From Mycetocola saprophilus (GTDB taxonomy: Bacteria > Actinomycetota > Actinomycetes > Actinomycetales > Microbacteriaceae), in the NCBI RefSeq assembly GCF_000718085.1, contig NZ_JOEC01000001.1, forward strand, positions 1,054,001 through 1,118,000: a stretch of DNA of 64,000 nucleotides. Direction: 5' to 3'. Of this stretch, positions 44,155-52,615 are shown one piece after another. Below the pieces are notes generated by a model. That model saw only the letters and a list, made by a program, of their open reading frames with translations. It was not told where the DNA came from and made no database searches. The stretch's first letter is position 1, and each line of letters begins with the position of its first letter. The position numbers and the translations under genes are program-made.

Positions 44155-45729
44155 CTACTCCTTTGAATTCGGACTGTTATCGGATGTGGGGGTCTGGGTG
44201 GGAGCGGCCAGTTCGCCGTTCTCCAGGTATTCGGCGGCGATCAGGTGGCGCACGCGCTTCGCCGCCGCGTGGGCGTCGGGGACCACCGAGGCAAGCCCGG
44301 TTCCCGACAGCCAGGCACCGGTGACATCGAGTCCCGGAACCGCGGCCACGGCCGCGCGGATCCGCTCGGCACGCTCCCGCGCGCCCTGGGCGGAACCCGG
44401 CGGGGTGCTGCGCCAGCGGGTGCGGGCGAATCCGGCCACGGTTTCGGCGGGCAGGTCCACGCCGAGGATCGCGGCGGCATCGGTGCGGGCGATCTCGGCC
44501 AGCTCGGCATCGTCTCGCTCCCCCAGGGCTACCGGATCGTAGGACAGCCGGACCGCGTGACGTCCGGGATGCTCGGCCAGCGCCTCGGCGAGCCAGGCCC
44601 ACTTGGCACTCGAGTGGGTCAGGGCCTTCGCCTGGACGCCGCTCTGTCCGGCATGACCGGCGATCAGCACGCCGCTGCCGCGCGGGTGCCCGTCGAGGTT
44701 CGGCGCGTCCAGCAGCAGCGAGGCGAGGACCACCTCGGGGGAAACCTGAGCGGTCTCCTCGGCCAGGGCCGAAACAACCGGTCCCAGCAGGTCAAACGCG
44801 GGCAGCTCGGCCGTGGCCACGATCACCCGGTCGGCGTAGAGCACCGAGTGGTTTTCCAGGCGCAGGGTCCACAGCGTGTGCTCCCCCGGGCCCTCGGGAA
44901 TCGAGTAGCCCTCGGTGGCCACAAAGTCTTCGGAGTCGATGATCGGCAGGTCCTCGGCGGACACCGCACCGGCGTGCAGCCCGGCCACCGGCGTTCCGGT
45001 CTGGATCACACCGCCACGGCGGATGATCTCCGCCGCCAATACCGAAACCAGCCGATGCATGCCGCCGATGATGCCCTCGACCTTGGCACCCGCGCGGGCG
45101 GGGCCTGCGGCATCGGTCAACTCGGCCACGGCAGCACCGAGCGAGCCGGTGCGGGTTAGTGCCTGGTTGAGACCCGGGGCGACGCGATCCACGTCGATCT
45201 CCTCGGGACCCACCGAATACACCCCGCGCACCACGGGCGTCACCAGCTCGGTGAGCACCGCGTCACCCATGCGCTTGCGCACGAGCTCGGCGAGGTTCTT
45301 TTCGCGGCCGATGGTCAGCACCGGACGCACGCGGTCCAGGTAGGCACGCATGACACCCTTGGAGCCGATGACCCGGCGCACGTCCTCGGCCAGCGGGTTG
45401 GCCGGGATCCCCAGCAGCGCGGTCTTGGGCAGCGGCACCGAGGCACCGTCGGTGCGGCGCAGCCAGGCACCGGCCGGGTTCGGAGCGACGATCTGCTCCT
45501 CAAGTCCCAGCTCCACCAGCAGTTCACGCACGTGACCGCCGCGGGTCGCATAGCTCTCGGCACCGCCATCCAGGACGATGTCGCCCACGGTGACCGGGGA
45601 CACCGATCCGCCCAGCAGCTCGGCGGCCTCGATCACCGTGACGCGGATACCCACGCGCAGGCAGTCGAGTGCGGCCACCAGGCCGGCGACCCCGCCGCCG
45701 ACGACCACAACATGACGCGGTTCGATCAC
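44155..45729 (-). CDS. cgoX: Coproporphyrinogen III oxidase, FAD-type (CgoX/HemY)
   Basis: The 524-residue flavoprotein oxidises coproporphyrinogen III to coproporphyrin III. The FAD-binding beta-alpha-beta motif VVVVGGGVAGLVAALD is at residues 8-23 with Glu34 in VIEAAELLGG. The GG motif and the C-terminal VTGAWLSGTGLASVVPDAHA (second FAD-contact part) are present. In this pathway type the enzyme belongs to the HemY group but acts on the tetracarboxylate. Its start shares ATGA with the hemE stop and two bases separate it from chdC. Confidence 0.95.
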   Translation of the reverse strand: MIEPRHVVVVGGGVAGLVAALDCLRVGIRVTVIEAAELLGGSVSPVTVGDIVLDGGAESYATRGGHVRELLVELGLEEQIVAPNPAGAWLRRTDGASVPLPKTALLGIPANPLAEDVRRVIGSKGVMRAYLDRVRPVLTIGREKNLAELVRKRMGDAVLTELVTPVVRGVYSVGPEEIDVDRVAPGLNQALTRTGSLGAAVAELTDAAGPARAGAKVEGIIGGMHRLVSVLAAEIIRRGGVIQTGTPVAGLHAGAVSAEDLPIIDSEDFVATEGYSIPEGPGEHTLWTLRLENHSVLYADRVIVATAELPAFDLLGPVVSALAEETAQVSPEVVLASLLLDAPNLDGHPRGSGVLIAGHAGQSGVQAKALTHSSAKWAWLAEALAEHPGRHAVRLSYDPVALGERDDAELAEIARTDAAAILGVDLPAETVAGFARTRWRSTPPGSAQGARERAERIRAAVAAVPGLDVTGAWLSGTGLASVVPDAHAAAKRVRHLIAAEYLENGELAAPTQTPTSDNSPNSKE

Positions 45730-46820
45730 AGCGAGTGCACCAGCTCTACCACGCGGGTCAGCACGGTCGGGTCGGTCTCCGGCGGGACGCCGTGACCGAG
45801 GTTCATCACGTGGGCGGGGGCATCGAGTCCGCGGCGGTGCACGTCTCGTACGTGCGCCTCCAGAATGTTCCAGGGGGCGGCGAGCATCGCCGGGTCCACG
45901 TTGCCCTGGACCGGGACGGAGGCGCCCAGACGGCGGATTCCCTCATCCAACGGCGTGCGGTAGTCGATCCCCACCACGTCGGCCCCCACGTCGCGCATCT
46001 GCGGGAGGATCTCGCCGGTGCCCACACCGAAGTGGACGATCGGCACGCGGGTTTCGGCGCCGGAGGTCTCGAAGGTCAGATCACGCACGAAGTCGAGCAC
46101 GCGAGCGCTGGCCGGGGCCACGTGACGCACGTAGTCCTCGGGCGAGAGCGATCCGGCCCAGGAGTCGAACAGCTGCGCGGCCGATGCGCCGGCGAGGACC
46201 TGGGCACGCAGGAAGCGGCCGGTAATCTCGGCGGTCCAGGTCATCAGCGCGGCCCAGGACTCGGGGTCGGCGTGCATCATGGTGCGGGCGCGGATGTGAT
46301 CCTTGCTCGGGCCGCCCTCCACGAGGTAGGCGGCGAGGGTGAACGGCGCACCGGCGAATCCGATCAGCGGCGTGGCGCCGAGCTCGGCCACGGTGCGGGC
46401 GACGGCGTCGATAATCGGGCCCAGGGCACTATCCAGCTGGGCGGGATCGTTCTGCACCAGCTCGGCCACGTCGGCGGCGGTGCGCACGGCCTTACCCATC
46501 ACGGGTCCACGACCGGGCACGATCGACACATCCACGCCGACCAGCTTGAGCGGAACAACGATGTCGCTAAAGAAGATGCCCGCGTCCACCGCGTGGCGGC
46601 GCACAGGCTGCAGCGTGATCTCGCTGGCCAGCTCCGGGGTGAGGCACGCCTGGAGCATTTCGGTGCCGACACGCAGTTCGCGATACTCGGGCAGGGAACG
46701 TCCGGCCTGACGCATGAACCAGACGGGGGTCGTGGCGGGACGGATGCCGCGGTACGCCGAAATCAGCGGGGATTCGGCGGTGAGGCCCGCCTGAAGCGGG
46801 TGTGTGGTGGGGACAAGCAT
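45726..46820 (-). CDS. hemE: Uroporphyrinogen decarboxylase
   Basis: HemE (364 residues) removes four carboxyls from uroporphyrinogen III to give coproporphyrinogen III. The family signature PVWFMRQAGRSLPEYR is at about residues 32-47, and the second signature GFAGAPFTLAAYLVEGG further on. ATG at 46820 is its start. It is the first gene of the minus-strand heme operon and lies 119 bases from hemA on the other strand. Confidence 0.97.
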   Translation of the reverse strand: MLVPTTHPLQAGLTAESPLISAYRGIRPATTPVWFMRQAGRSLPEYRELRVGTEMLQACLTPELASEITLQPVRRHAVDAGIFFSDIVVPLKLVGVDVSIVPGRGPVMGKAVRTAADVAELVQNDPAQLDSALGPIIDAVARTVAELGATPLIGFAGAPFTLAAYLVEGGPSKDHIRARTMMHADPESWAALMTWTAEITGRFLRAQVLAGASAAQLFDSWAGSLSPEDYVRHVAPASARVLDFVRDLTFETSGAETRVPIVHFGVGTGEILPQMRDVGADVVGIDYRTPLDEGIRRLGASVPVQGNVDPAMLAAPWNILEAHVRDVHRRGLDAPAHVMNLGHGVPPETDPTVLTRVVELVHSL

Positions 46821-46875
46821 GAGTCCATCTTCTCAAACCTCGCGGCAAAAGTTGCCGACACCCGGTCGAGTCGCC

Positions 46876-46942
46876 GCCGACAGAGTGTCGGGAAGTATGT
46901 CCCGGTCAGACGCAAAAAATCTGGGGTTAGTATGGATGGGTG
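46876..46942 (+). promoter_or_regulatory. Divergent hemE/hemA regulatory gap with hairpin and hemA -10 box
   Basis: CCGACA and TGTCGG at 46876-46890 form a small perfect inverted repeat around GAG. TAGTAT at 46928-46933 is a good -10 box for hemA, six bases ahead of the GTG start at 46940, so hemA mRNA may be leaderless. No ribosome binding site is seen before the GTG. Confidence 0.45.
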
Positions 46943-48286
46943 CTGATCTGTTTGACCGCGAGCCACAAGAACTCCTCCTTCGACCTTCTCGAACGTCTCT
47001 CCGCCGCCGAGGGACGCCTTGAGCGCGCCCTACTGGATGCCGACCCAACCATCGCCGGGGCCGTCATCATCAATACCTGCAACCGCTTCGAGGCGTATGT
47101 GGAACTCGACAGCGCGGGCACCCCACCCCAGGCACGCGCGGCCCTGACCGCGGCCGCCGCGTCCTCGGCCAATCTCGACTCCGCCGAGCTCGTGGACACC
47201 TGGGATCTGCACGTGGGCGAGGAGGCCGCGCGCCACCTGTTCGCCGTGTCCTCGGGCCTAGAATCCGTGGTCGTGGGCGAGGGAGAAATCGCCGGTCAGG
47301 TGCGCCGAGCGCTGGAATTTGCCCGCGCCGAGGACACCACCACGAGCGATCTCGAACGCCTGTTTCAGCGCGCCTCGCAGACCTCCCGCGCGGTCAAAAA
47401 CAAGACCCCGCTGGGACGCGCCGGACGATCCCTGGTGCGTCTGGCCCTCGATCTCAGCGACAGTCGTGTCTCCGACTGGTCGGCCCTGCGGGTGCTGCTC
47501 ATCGGTACCGGTGCCTACGCCGGAGCCAGCCTGGCTGCCCTGCGCGATCGCGGCGTGACCCAGGTGTCGGTCTACTCCCCCTCGGGGCGCGCGGCAAAGT
47601 TCGCCCAGGGTCACGATATCGAGCCGGTGGCCGCCACCGACTTTGAGACCGCGGTGGCCGAAGCCTCGCTGATCGTGACCTGCACCACGGCCACCGACTA
47701 TGTCCTGGATGCCGACATCGTGGCCGCCGGAAGGCGACACGCCCCGCTCGCGCCGCCGCAGCTGGGGCATGAGGATGCACCCGGCTGCCCGGTGATCGCC
47801 CCCGCCCGCCAGCTGGTGATCGATCTGGGTCTGCCGCGCAACGTGAACCCCAACGTGGTGGAGGCCGGGAGCATCGAGCTACTGGATCTGGAGACCATCC
47901 GCCTGCACGCCCCGCTCGAGGAGGTCCAGGCCACCGATCATGCCCGCGTGCTGGTCAACCGGGCCGCCAAGAAGTTCATTCAGGTGACCTCCGAGCAGGG
48001 CCTGGACCCCGCCGTAGTCGCGATGCGTCGACACGCCCATGCGATCCTCGAAGAGGAGGTGGCCCGAGTGGCCCCGCGCGACCCCGACGGCGTGGCCGAA
48101 CGCGCGCTGCGCCACCTGATGGGACGGATGCTGCACGTGCCCACCGTGCGCGCTCGGGAGCTGGCCCGCGCCGGCGAGCACGACCGCTACCTGGAGGCGT
48201 TGGAGACCCTGTTGGGGCTCGCGGTGCCCGCCGCCGCGGACCAGGTCGAGGTCGAGGTGCCGGAATCGAACCGTCGGGCGTCGTAG
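46940..48286 (+). CDS. hemA: Glutamyl-tRNA reductase
   Basis: HemA (448 residues) reduces glutamyl-tRNA to glutamate-1-semialdehyde, the committed step of heme synthesis. The catalytic cysteine is Cys47 in NTCNRFEAY. GEGEIAGQVRRALEFARAE, RLFQRASQTSRAVK and the NADPH-domain VLLIGTGAYAGASL are all typical. C-terminal dimerisation part at about 340-430. Start GTG 46940. It is divergent from the remaining hem genes. Confidence 0.97.
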   Translation: MLICLTASHKNSSFDLLERLSAAEGRLERALLDADPTIAGAVIINTCNRFEAYVELDSAGTPPQARAALTAAAASSANLDSAELVDTWDLHVGEEAARHLFAVSSGLESVVVGEGEIAGQVRRALEFARAEDTTTSDLERLFQRASQTSRAVKNKTPLGRAGRSLVRLALDLSDSRVSDWSALRVLLIGTGAYAGASLAALRDRGVTQVSVYSPSGRAAKFAQGHDIEPVAATDFETAVAEASLIVTCTTATDYVLDADIVAAGRRHAPLAPPQLGHEDAPGCPVIAPARQLVIDLGLPRNVNPNVVEAGSIELLDLETIRLHAPLEEVQATDHARVLVNRAAKKFIQVTSEQGLDPAVVAMRRHAHAILEEEVARVAPRDPDGVAERALRHLMGRMLHVPTVRARELARAGEHDRYLEALETLLGLAVPAAADQVEVEVPESNRRAS

Positions 48287-48378
48287 CGTCGACACCACGT
48301 CGGCACAATCCCCCCGGATTCGCGCTAGCGTGTGGTGAGGATCCCCTTACTACCCCACCCATCCACGTCGGGAGAAAC

Positions 48379-49218
48379 ATGACCCAGCAGGCATCGACGC
48401 TCGCCCCCTCAAGCGCCAAGCTGCGCACAGACGCGGTCTCGATCGGGTACGATCGCCGGGTCATCAGCTCCGAGCTCTCGGTCGAGATTCCCGACGGCTC
48501 GTTTACGGTGATCGTGGGCCCCAACGCGTGCGGGAAATCCACCCTGCTGCGCTCGCTGGCTCGGCTCATCACCCCGAGCGAGGGCACCGTGCTGCTGGAC
48601 GGGGGCGACATCGCCAAGCTCGGCACCAAGGAGCTCGCGCGTCGCCTGGGTCTGCTTCCGCAGACCTCGATTGCGCCCGACGGTATCCGGGTGGCCGATC
48701 TGGTGGCCCGCGGACGCTACCCACACCAGGGCCTGTTTACCCGCTGGTCGGCCGCGGATGAGGCCGCCGTGTCCGCGGCGCTTGCCGCCACCAAGACCAC
48801 CGGGCTGGCCGACCGCCTGGTTGAGGAACTCTCCGGTGGACAGCGCCAGCGCGTGTGGGTCGCGATGGTCCTGGCCCAGGAAACCGGTGCGGTGCTCCTG
48901 GACGAGCCAACCACCTACCTCGACATCGCCCATCAGATCGACGTGCTCGAGCTCTTCCGCGACCTCAACCAGGGTGGACAAACCCTGGTGGCCGTGCTGC
49001 ACGACCTCAACCACGCCGCGCGCTACGCGACCCACGTGATCGCGATGAAGGACGGGGCCGTGCGTGCCAGCGGAACCCCGACCGAGGTCATCACCGAGGA
49101 ACTGGTCGAGGATGTCTTCGAGCTGCCCTGCCGCGTGATCACCGACCCGGTCACCGGCTCCCCGCTGGTGATCCCGCTCGGCCGCTCCACCACAACCGAG
49201 GCCCCCGCCACGCTCTAA
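48379..49218 (+). CDS. ABC transporter ATP-binding protein, iron-siderophore/heme type (FepC-like)
   Basis: The 279-residue ATPase belongs to the FepC/FhuC group. Walker A is GPNACGKST, the Q-loop LLPQTSIAPDGIRVADLVARGRYPHQ carries the RGRYPHQ phrase characteristic of iron-siderophore importers, the signature is LSGGQRQRVW, and Walker B is AVLLDEPTTYLDIAHQ. No permease or binding protein lies next to it in this window. Position behind hemA suggests a part in iron supply for heme, or an ATPase shared by several permeases. GGGAG precedes the ATG. Confidence 0.92.
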   Translation: MTQQASTLAPSSAKLRTDAVSIGYDRRVISSELSVEIPDGSFTVIVGPNACGKSTLLRSLARLITPSEGTVLLDGGDIAKLGTKELARRLGLLPQTSIAPDGIRVADLVARGRYPHQGLFTRWSAADEAAVSAALAATKTTGLADRLVEELSGGQRQRVWVAMVLAQETGAVLLDEPTTYLDIAHQIDVLELFRDLNQGGQTLVAVLHDLNHAARYATHVIAMKDGAVRASGTPTEVITEELVEDVFELPCRVITDPVTGSPLVIPLGRSTTTEAPATL

Positions 49219-49315
49219 CGTCGGCCCCGGCTACGGTACCGACCGCGTGGCGCAGGAACCACCCGGTTGCGCGCAGGGCGAGCATTCCACGATGCGTGGT
49301 CGCCAAGGAAACGCC

Positions 49316-50173
49316 CTAGCGCAGTCGCCGGTAGCGCTCGACCGCCTGCAGGTCCTGGTGCTGACCGCCGGAGTGGGTGATCGAGGTCTCGGCGAGGCTG
49401 AATTGGCTCGCGTGGGCGGCATGGGCGGCGCGCACGCGCACCGTGTGAGCGTCGCGGCGAATCTCCAGGTCGAAGTCCGTGTCCGCAGGATCCAGCACCA
49501 CAAACAGCGGCACATCCAGCGCGGTCGCGACCCGCAGCGTGGCCTCGTGGGTGGCGAGGTGATCGGGGTGTCCATACCCGCCGTCGGAATCGTAGGTGAC
49601 CAGCGCTCCGGGGGCAGACGTGGCAAACGTCGCGGGAGCAGCCGAGGCGGCCGATCCGACAGAAGCTCCGGGGGCGGGCGCGGCAAACGTCGCGGAAGCA
49701 GCCGAGGCGGCCGAACCGACAGAAGCTGCGGGAGCGGGCACGGGGACGGCCCCGAGCAGCGCGCGCAGGTCGGAATCCACCTCGTCCGGGTCGGCGGCGG
49801 TCAGAGCCTCGGGATCCCGGTCGGGGGCGGGTGCCGCCCGACCATCGGCGCCCCAGACCATGCCCGAGTCGCGGTAGTGACGTCGCCCCTCGCCCAGGTA
49901 GTGGTGCCGGGTCACGCCGAGCGCCGCCAGTGCCGCACGCAGCTCCTCGGCGCGCACGGCGGTCAGGTCGGCCCCCTCCGGAACCGAGCCGGGCACAATC
50001 TCTCCGCGTTCGCCACGGGTCGCGGTGATCACGGTCACGGGAATCTCCGCCTCGGCGAGCGCGGCGATCAGCGCCGAGGTGGTGAGCGTCTCATCATCGG
50101 GATGCGCGTGAACAAACACCACCCCGGTGGCAAACTCGGCGGGCAGCGCCCCCGTGCCGGCCGGATTAGTCAC
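49316..50173 (-). CDS. PIG-L/MshB-family deacetylase with repeat insertion
   Basis: The 285-residue protein is a zinc-dependent N-acetyl deacetylase of the MshB/Mca group. Metal ligands: AHPDDE (in FVHAHPDDET) and His in GGYGHPDHLATH. In mycothiol synthesis MshB deacetylates GlcNAc-inositol. The neighbour upstream is a glycosyltransferase of MshA type, which supports this. Between the two halves of the catalytic core there is an insertion rich in Ala, Ser, Pro and Gly, made of two 20-residue repeats. The start GTG 50173 overlaps the glycosyltransferase stop; a TTG at 50188 is possible. No signal peptide. Confidence 0.8.
   Translation of the reverse strand: MTNPAGTGALPAEFATGVVFVHAHPDDETLTTSALIAALAEAEIPVTVITATRGERGEIVPGSVPEGADLTAVRAEELRAALAALGVTRHHYLGEGRRHYRDSGMVWGADGRAAPAPDRDPEALTAADPDEVDSDLRALLGAVPVPAPAASVGSAASAASATFAAPAPGASVGSAASAAPATFATSAPGALVTYDSDGGYGHPDHLATHEATLRVATALDVPLFVVLDPADTDFDLEIRRDAHTVRVRAAHAAHASQFSLAETSITHSGGQHQDLQAVERYRRLR
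49621..49740 (-). repeat. 60-base tandem repeat inside the MshB-like gene
   Basis: Units 49621-49680 and 49681-49740 differ at only six of 60 positions. Both keep the frame, each adding 20 residues with the phrase ASVGSAASAA. The repeat lies in the insertion between the two metal-binding motifs. Confidence 0.9.
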
Positions 50174-51320
50174 GGGCCGGAGCCGCAATCAGTTCGGTGT
50201 ACAACTCGCGTACGCGGGCTGCGGCCACCCGGGAGTCGGTCTCCGCCGAGTACTCGCGGCCACGCTGACCCAGCTCGCGGCGACGCTCGGGATCATTCAT
50301 CAGCGACATAATCGCCTCGGCCCACAGCTCGGGGCTGCGCTCATCCACCAGGAGTCCGCTCACCCCCTCACGCACCGCATCCTGCAGCCCACCGGCGCGC
50401 GAGGCGATCACCGGGACACCGCTGGCGGCACCCTCGGTGGCCACCAGGCCGAAGGTTTCCGAGTAGGAGGGGATCAGCACGATCGCGGCCGAGCGCATGG
50501 CCGCGGCCAGGTGCTCACGGTCCAGGCTGCCCAGCAGACGGATCTCCACGCCCGCGGCCGCCGCGTGATCGGTGATGCGGCGTCGGTGCGCGGGGGTTCC
50601 CCCGCCGGCGATGCGCAGCTCGGGACGCTCCTCCACGGGGATGTGGGCGAGCGCGTCGATGGCCAGGTCGATGCCCTTGACCGTGCGCAGGCGCGCGGCG
50701 ATCAGCAGGTAGTCCCCGGCGGGTCCACCCGGGTGGAAGAGTTCGCGGTCCACGCCCGGGGCCACCACGCGCACGTTGCCCTCGGTGATCTGCGCGGCCT
50801 CGGCCCGGCTCAGCGAAATGACCAGGTCACTCTCGCGGGCGAGCCAGGCCTCGCCGCGGAACCGCTCGGGCTCCTGCGGGCCGGCCCCCGGCGGACGCAG
50901 GGTCGCGGTGAGGGCCGCCAGGGTGTGGAAGGTCTGCACGTGCGGGACGCCCCAGGCGCGGGCCACCGGCAGTGCGGCCATGCCCGAGTACCAGTAGTGC
51001 GAGTGGATCAGGTCGTAGCGCTCCCCGGCGGCCAGCTCGCGCGAGAACGCCTCGATCAGCGGCGGCAGCAGGTCCGGCTTGTCCAGATAGCGGGGGTCGC
51101 CGTCATCGATCAGGCGCACCCGCAGGCCCGGCTCAAGCTCGACCACGGCGGGGTCGGCGGGATCGGTGCGTCGCGTGATCAGATCCACCCGTTCCCCGGC
51201 GCGCACCAGGGCGCGGGCGAGGGTCAGCAGGTAGATGGTCATCCCGCCGGCCTCACCGGATCCAACCGGTTCGAGCGGGGACGAGTGCAGGGCGACAAGC
51301 GCAATGCGACGAGCGGTCAC
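50166..51320 (-). CDS. Glycosyltransferase family 4, MshA-like
   Basis: The 384-residue GT4 enzyme resembles MshA, which makes the first intermediate of mycothiol from UDP-GlcNAc and inositol phosphate: it has ALHSSPLEPVGSGEAGGMTI at the N-terminus (acceptor loop), HSHYWYSGM, and the donor-site EX7E element in SYSETFGLVATEGAASGVPV. Start GTG 51320 was chosen because AAGGA lies eight bases before it and the conserved first strand follows at once; the frame extends upstream to 51365. The overlap with the MshB-like gene suggests a shared pathway. A sucrose-synthase-like or other GT4 role cannot be excluded. Confidence 0.8.
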   Translation of the reverse strand: MTARRIALVALHSSPLEPVGSGEAGGMTIYLLTLARALVRAGERVDLITRRTDPADPAVVELEPGLRVRLIDDGDPRYLDKPDLLPPLIEAFSRELAAGERYDLIHSHYWYSGMAALPVARAWGVPHVQTFHTLAALTATLRPPGAGPQEPERFRGEAWLARESDLVISLSRAEAAQITEGNVRVVAPGVDRELFHPGGPAGDYLLIAARLRTVKGIDLAIDALAHIPVEERPELRIAGGGTPAHRRRITDHAAAAGVEIRLLGSLDREHLAAAMRSAAIVLIPSYSETFGLVATEGAASGVPVIASRAGGLQDAVREGVSGLLVDERSPELWAEAIMSLMNDPERRRELGQRGREYSAETDSRVAAARVRELYTELIAAPARD

Positions 51321-51509
51321 GGCGATATTCCTTCCGAAGGCTCGCGGTTTCTGAGGGCGAGCCACGGGTCAACGTTACCGGCTTCGCCACCGACTTCGCG
51401 CACCCGCGACGGGCGCCCCCACAAATACCCGACTTCGCGCACCCGACCTCACATTTTGCCGGTCCCGCGCGTTAGCCTGACAGAACATCCCAACCACCCC
51501 GAGGATCCC

Positions 51510-52025
51510 ATGCCCACTCCCCTTCCGTTTGAAACCGCGATCGATGCGCACGGCGCCACCGTGCTCCGCGTCTGTCGCGCGGTCCTCGGCGGGCACGTCG
51601 ATGCCGAGGATGCCTGGGCCGAGACCTTCGTGTCCGCGCTGGCCGACTGGGATCGAATCGCGCGGATCGAGAATGTGCGTGGCTGGCTGGTCACCGTGGC
51701 CCATCGCAAGGCCATCGACGTTCTGCGGGCCAAAAGCAGGCAGGGGCCCAGCCTCGATCTGGTGCCCGAGTCCCCCACCACGCGGGGACGCCCAGAGGCC
51801 ACCCATCTGGACCTCTACCGCGCCATCGCCGCACTCCCACCCGGGCAACGCACGGCGATCACCCTGCACTATCTGGCTGGACTGCCCTATGCCGAGGTGG
51901 CCGCCGAAACCGGCATCAGCCCGGCCGCCGCCCGGCGGGCCGGTGCCGACGGAATACGCGCCCTGCGCGCCTCCGCCTCCCTCACCCTTCCCTTCCCGAT
52001 CGATCCGGACGGAGAATCCGCATGA
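51510..52025 (+). CDS. ECF-like sigma factor (sigma-70 region 2 and 4)
   Basis: The 171-residue protein has the layout of a short group 4 sigma factor: region 2 around residues 10-75 (VCRAVLGGHVDAEDAWAETF and GWLVTVAHRKAIDVLRAKS) and region 4 around 105-155 (AIAALPPGQRTAITLHYLAG, then AEVAAETGISPAAARRAGAD). No anti-sigma gene is adjacent. GAGGA lies ahead of ATG 51510. The frame is open far upstream, but the family match begins here. Its stop overlaps the ogt start in ATGA, so it is co-translated with the repair genes that follow; it may regulate them or may be a DNA-damage-responsive regulator. Confidence 0.9.
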   Translation: MPTPLPFETAIDAHGATVLRVCRAVLGGHVDAEDAWAETFVSALADWDRIARIENVRGWLVTVAHRKAIDVLRAKSRQGPSLDLVPESPTTRGRPEATHLDLYRAIAALPPGQRTAITLHYLAGLPYAEVAAETGISPAAARRAGADGIRALRASASLTLPFPIDPDGESA

Positions 52026-52615
52026 CCTCCCTCACCACCGCCCCCGAGGAAACCGACGTGCTCACCCGGCTGCGCGGCGACCTACTCACCCATGCCACAA
52101 CCACCGGGGCCCGCGAGGTGGCCTATTCGATCATCGAGACCCCGCTGGGCCGCCTGCTGCTGGCCGCGACCCCCGTGGGGCTCGTGCGAGTCGCCTTCGA
52201 ACGCGAGGATTTCGACACCGTGTTGGGCACCCTCGCCGAGAAGATCGGACCCCGCATCCTGCGTGATGCCGACCCGGTGGATCGCGCCGCCCACGAACTG
52301 GCCGAATACTTTGCCGGCGAGCGTCGCGACTTCGATGTGACCCTGGATCGCCGCCTGACCACCCCCTTCCGCGGCGAGGTCCAGCGCTTTTTGCCCTCGA
52401 TCGAGTTTGGGCACACGCTCAGCTATCGCGACGTGGCCGAGGCGCTGGGGCGTCCGCGGGCGATGCGGGCGGTGGGAACCGCCTGCGCGACCAACCCTCT
52501 GCCGATCGTGGTGCCCTGCCATCGGGTCCTGCGCACCGACGGGCAGCTGGGCGGCTACATTGGTGGGCTGGACGCCAAGCGAGCGCTCCTCGAATCCGAA
52601 CGGACCCGCGCATGA
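52022..52615 (+). CDS. ogt: Methylated-DNA--protein-cysteine methyltransferase
   Basis: Ogt (197 residues) removes O6-alkyl groups from guanine to its own cysteine, Cys166 in IVVPCHRVL. The RGEVQRFLPSIEFGHTLSYRD segment and the helix-turn-helix-like RAMRAVGTACATNP (arginine finger) are standard. It overlaps the sigma factor gene upstream by four bases and the tag gene downstream by four bases, forming one operon for alkylation repair. Confidence 0.95.
   Translation: MTSLTTAPEETDVLTRLRGDLLTHATTTGAREVAYSIIETPLGRLLLAATPVGLVRVAFEREDFDTVLGTLAEKIGPRILRDADPVDRAAHELAEYFAGERRDFDVTLDRRLTTPFRGEVQRFLPSIEFGHTLSYRDVAEALGRPRAMRAVGTACATNPLPIVVPCHRVLRTDGQLGGYIGGLDAKRALLESERTRA

Noticed and set aside
48332..48353. 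Imperfect inverted repeat as IdeR/DtxR box before the FepC-like ATPase
   Set aside because: Only seven of nine arm positions match and the sequence does not resemble the known iron-box consensus; mentioned only as a weak repeat.
50127..51509. Long plus-strand frame running into the sigma factor gene
   Set aside because: It is antisense to the MshA-like gene. The sigma-factor similarity and a ribosome binding site begin only at 51510.
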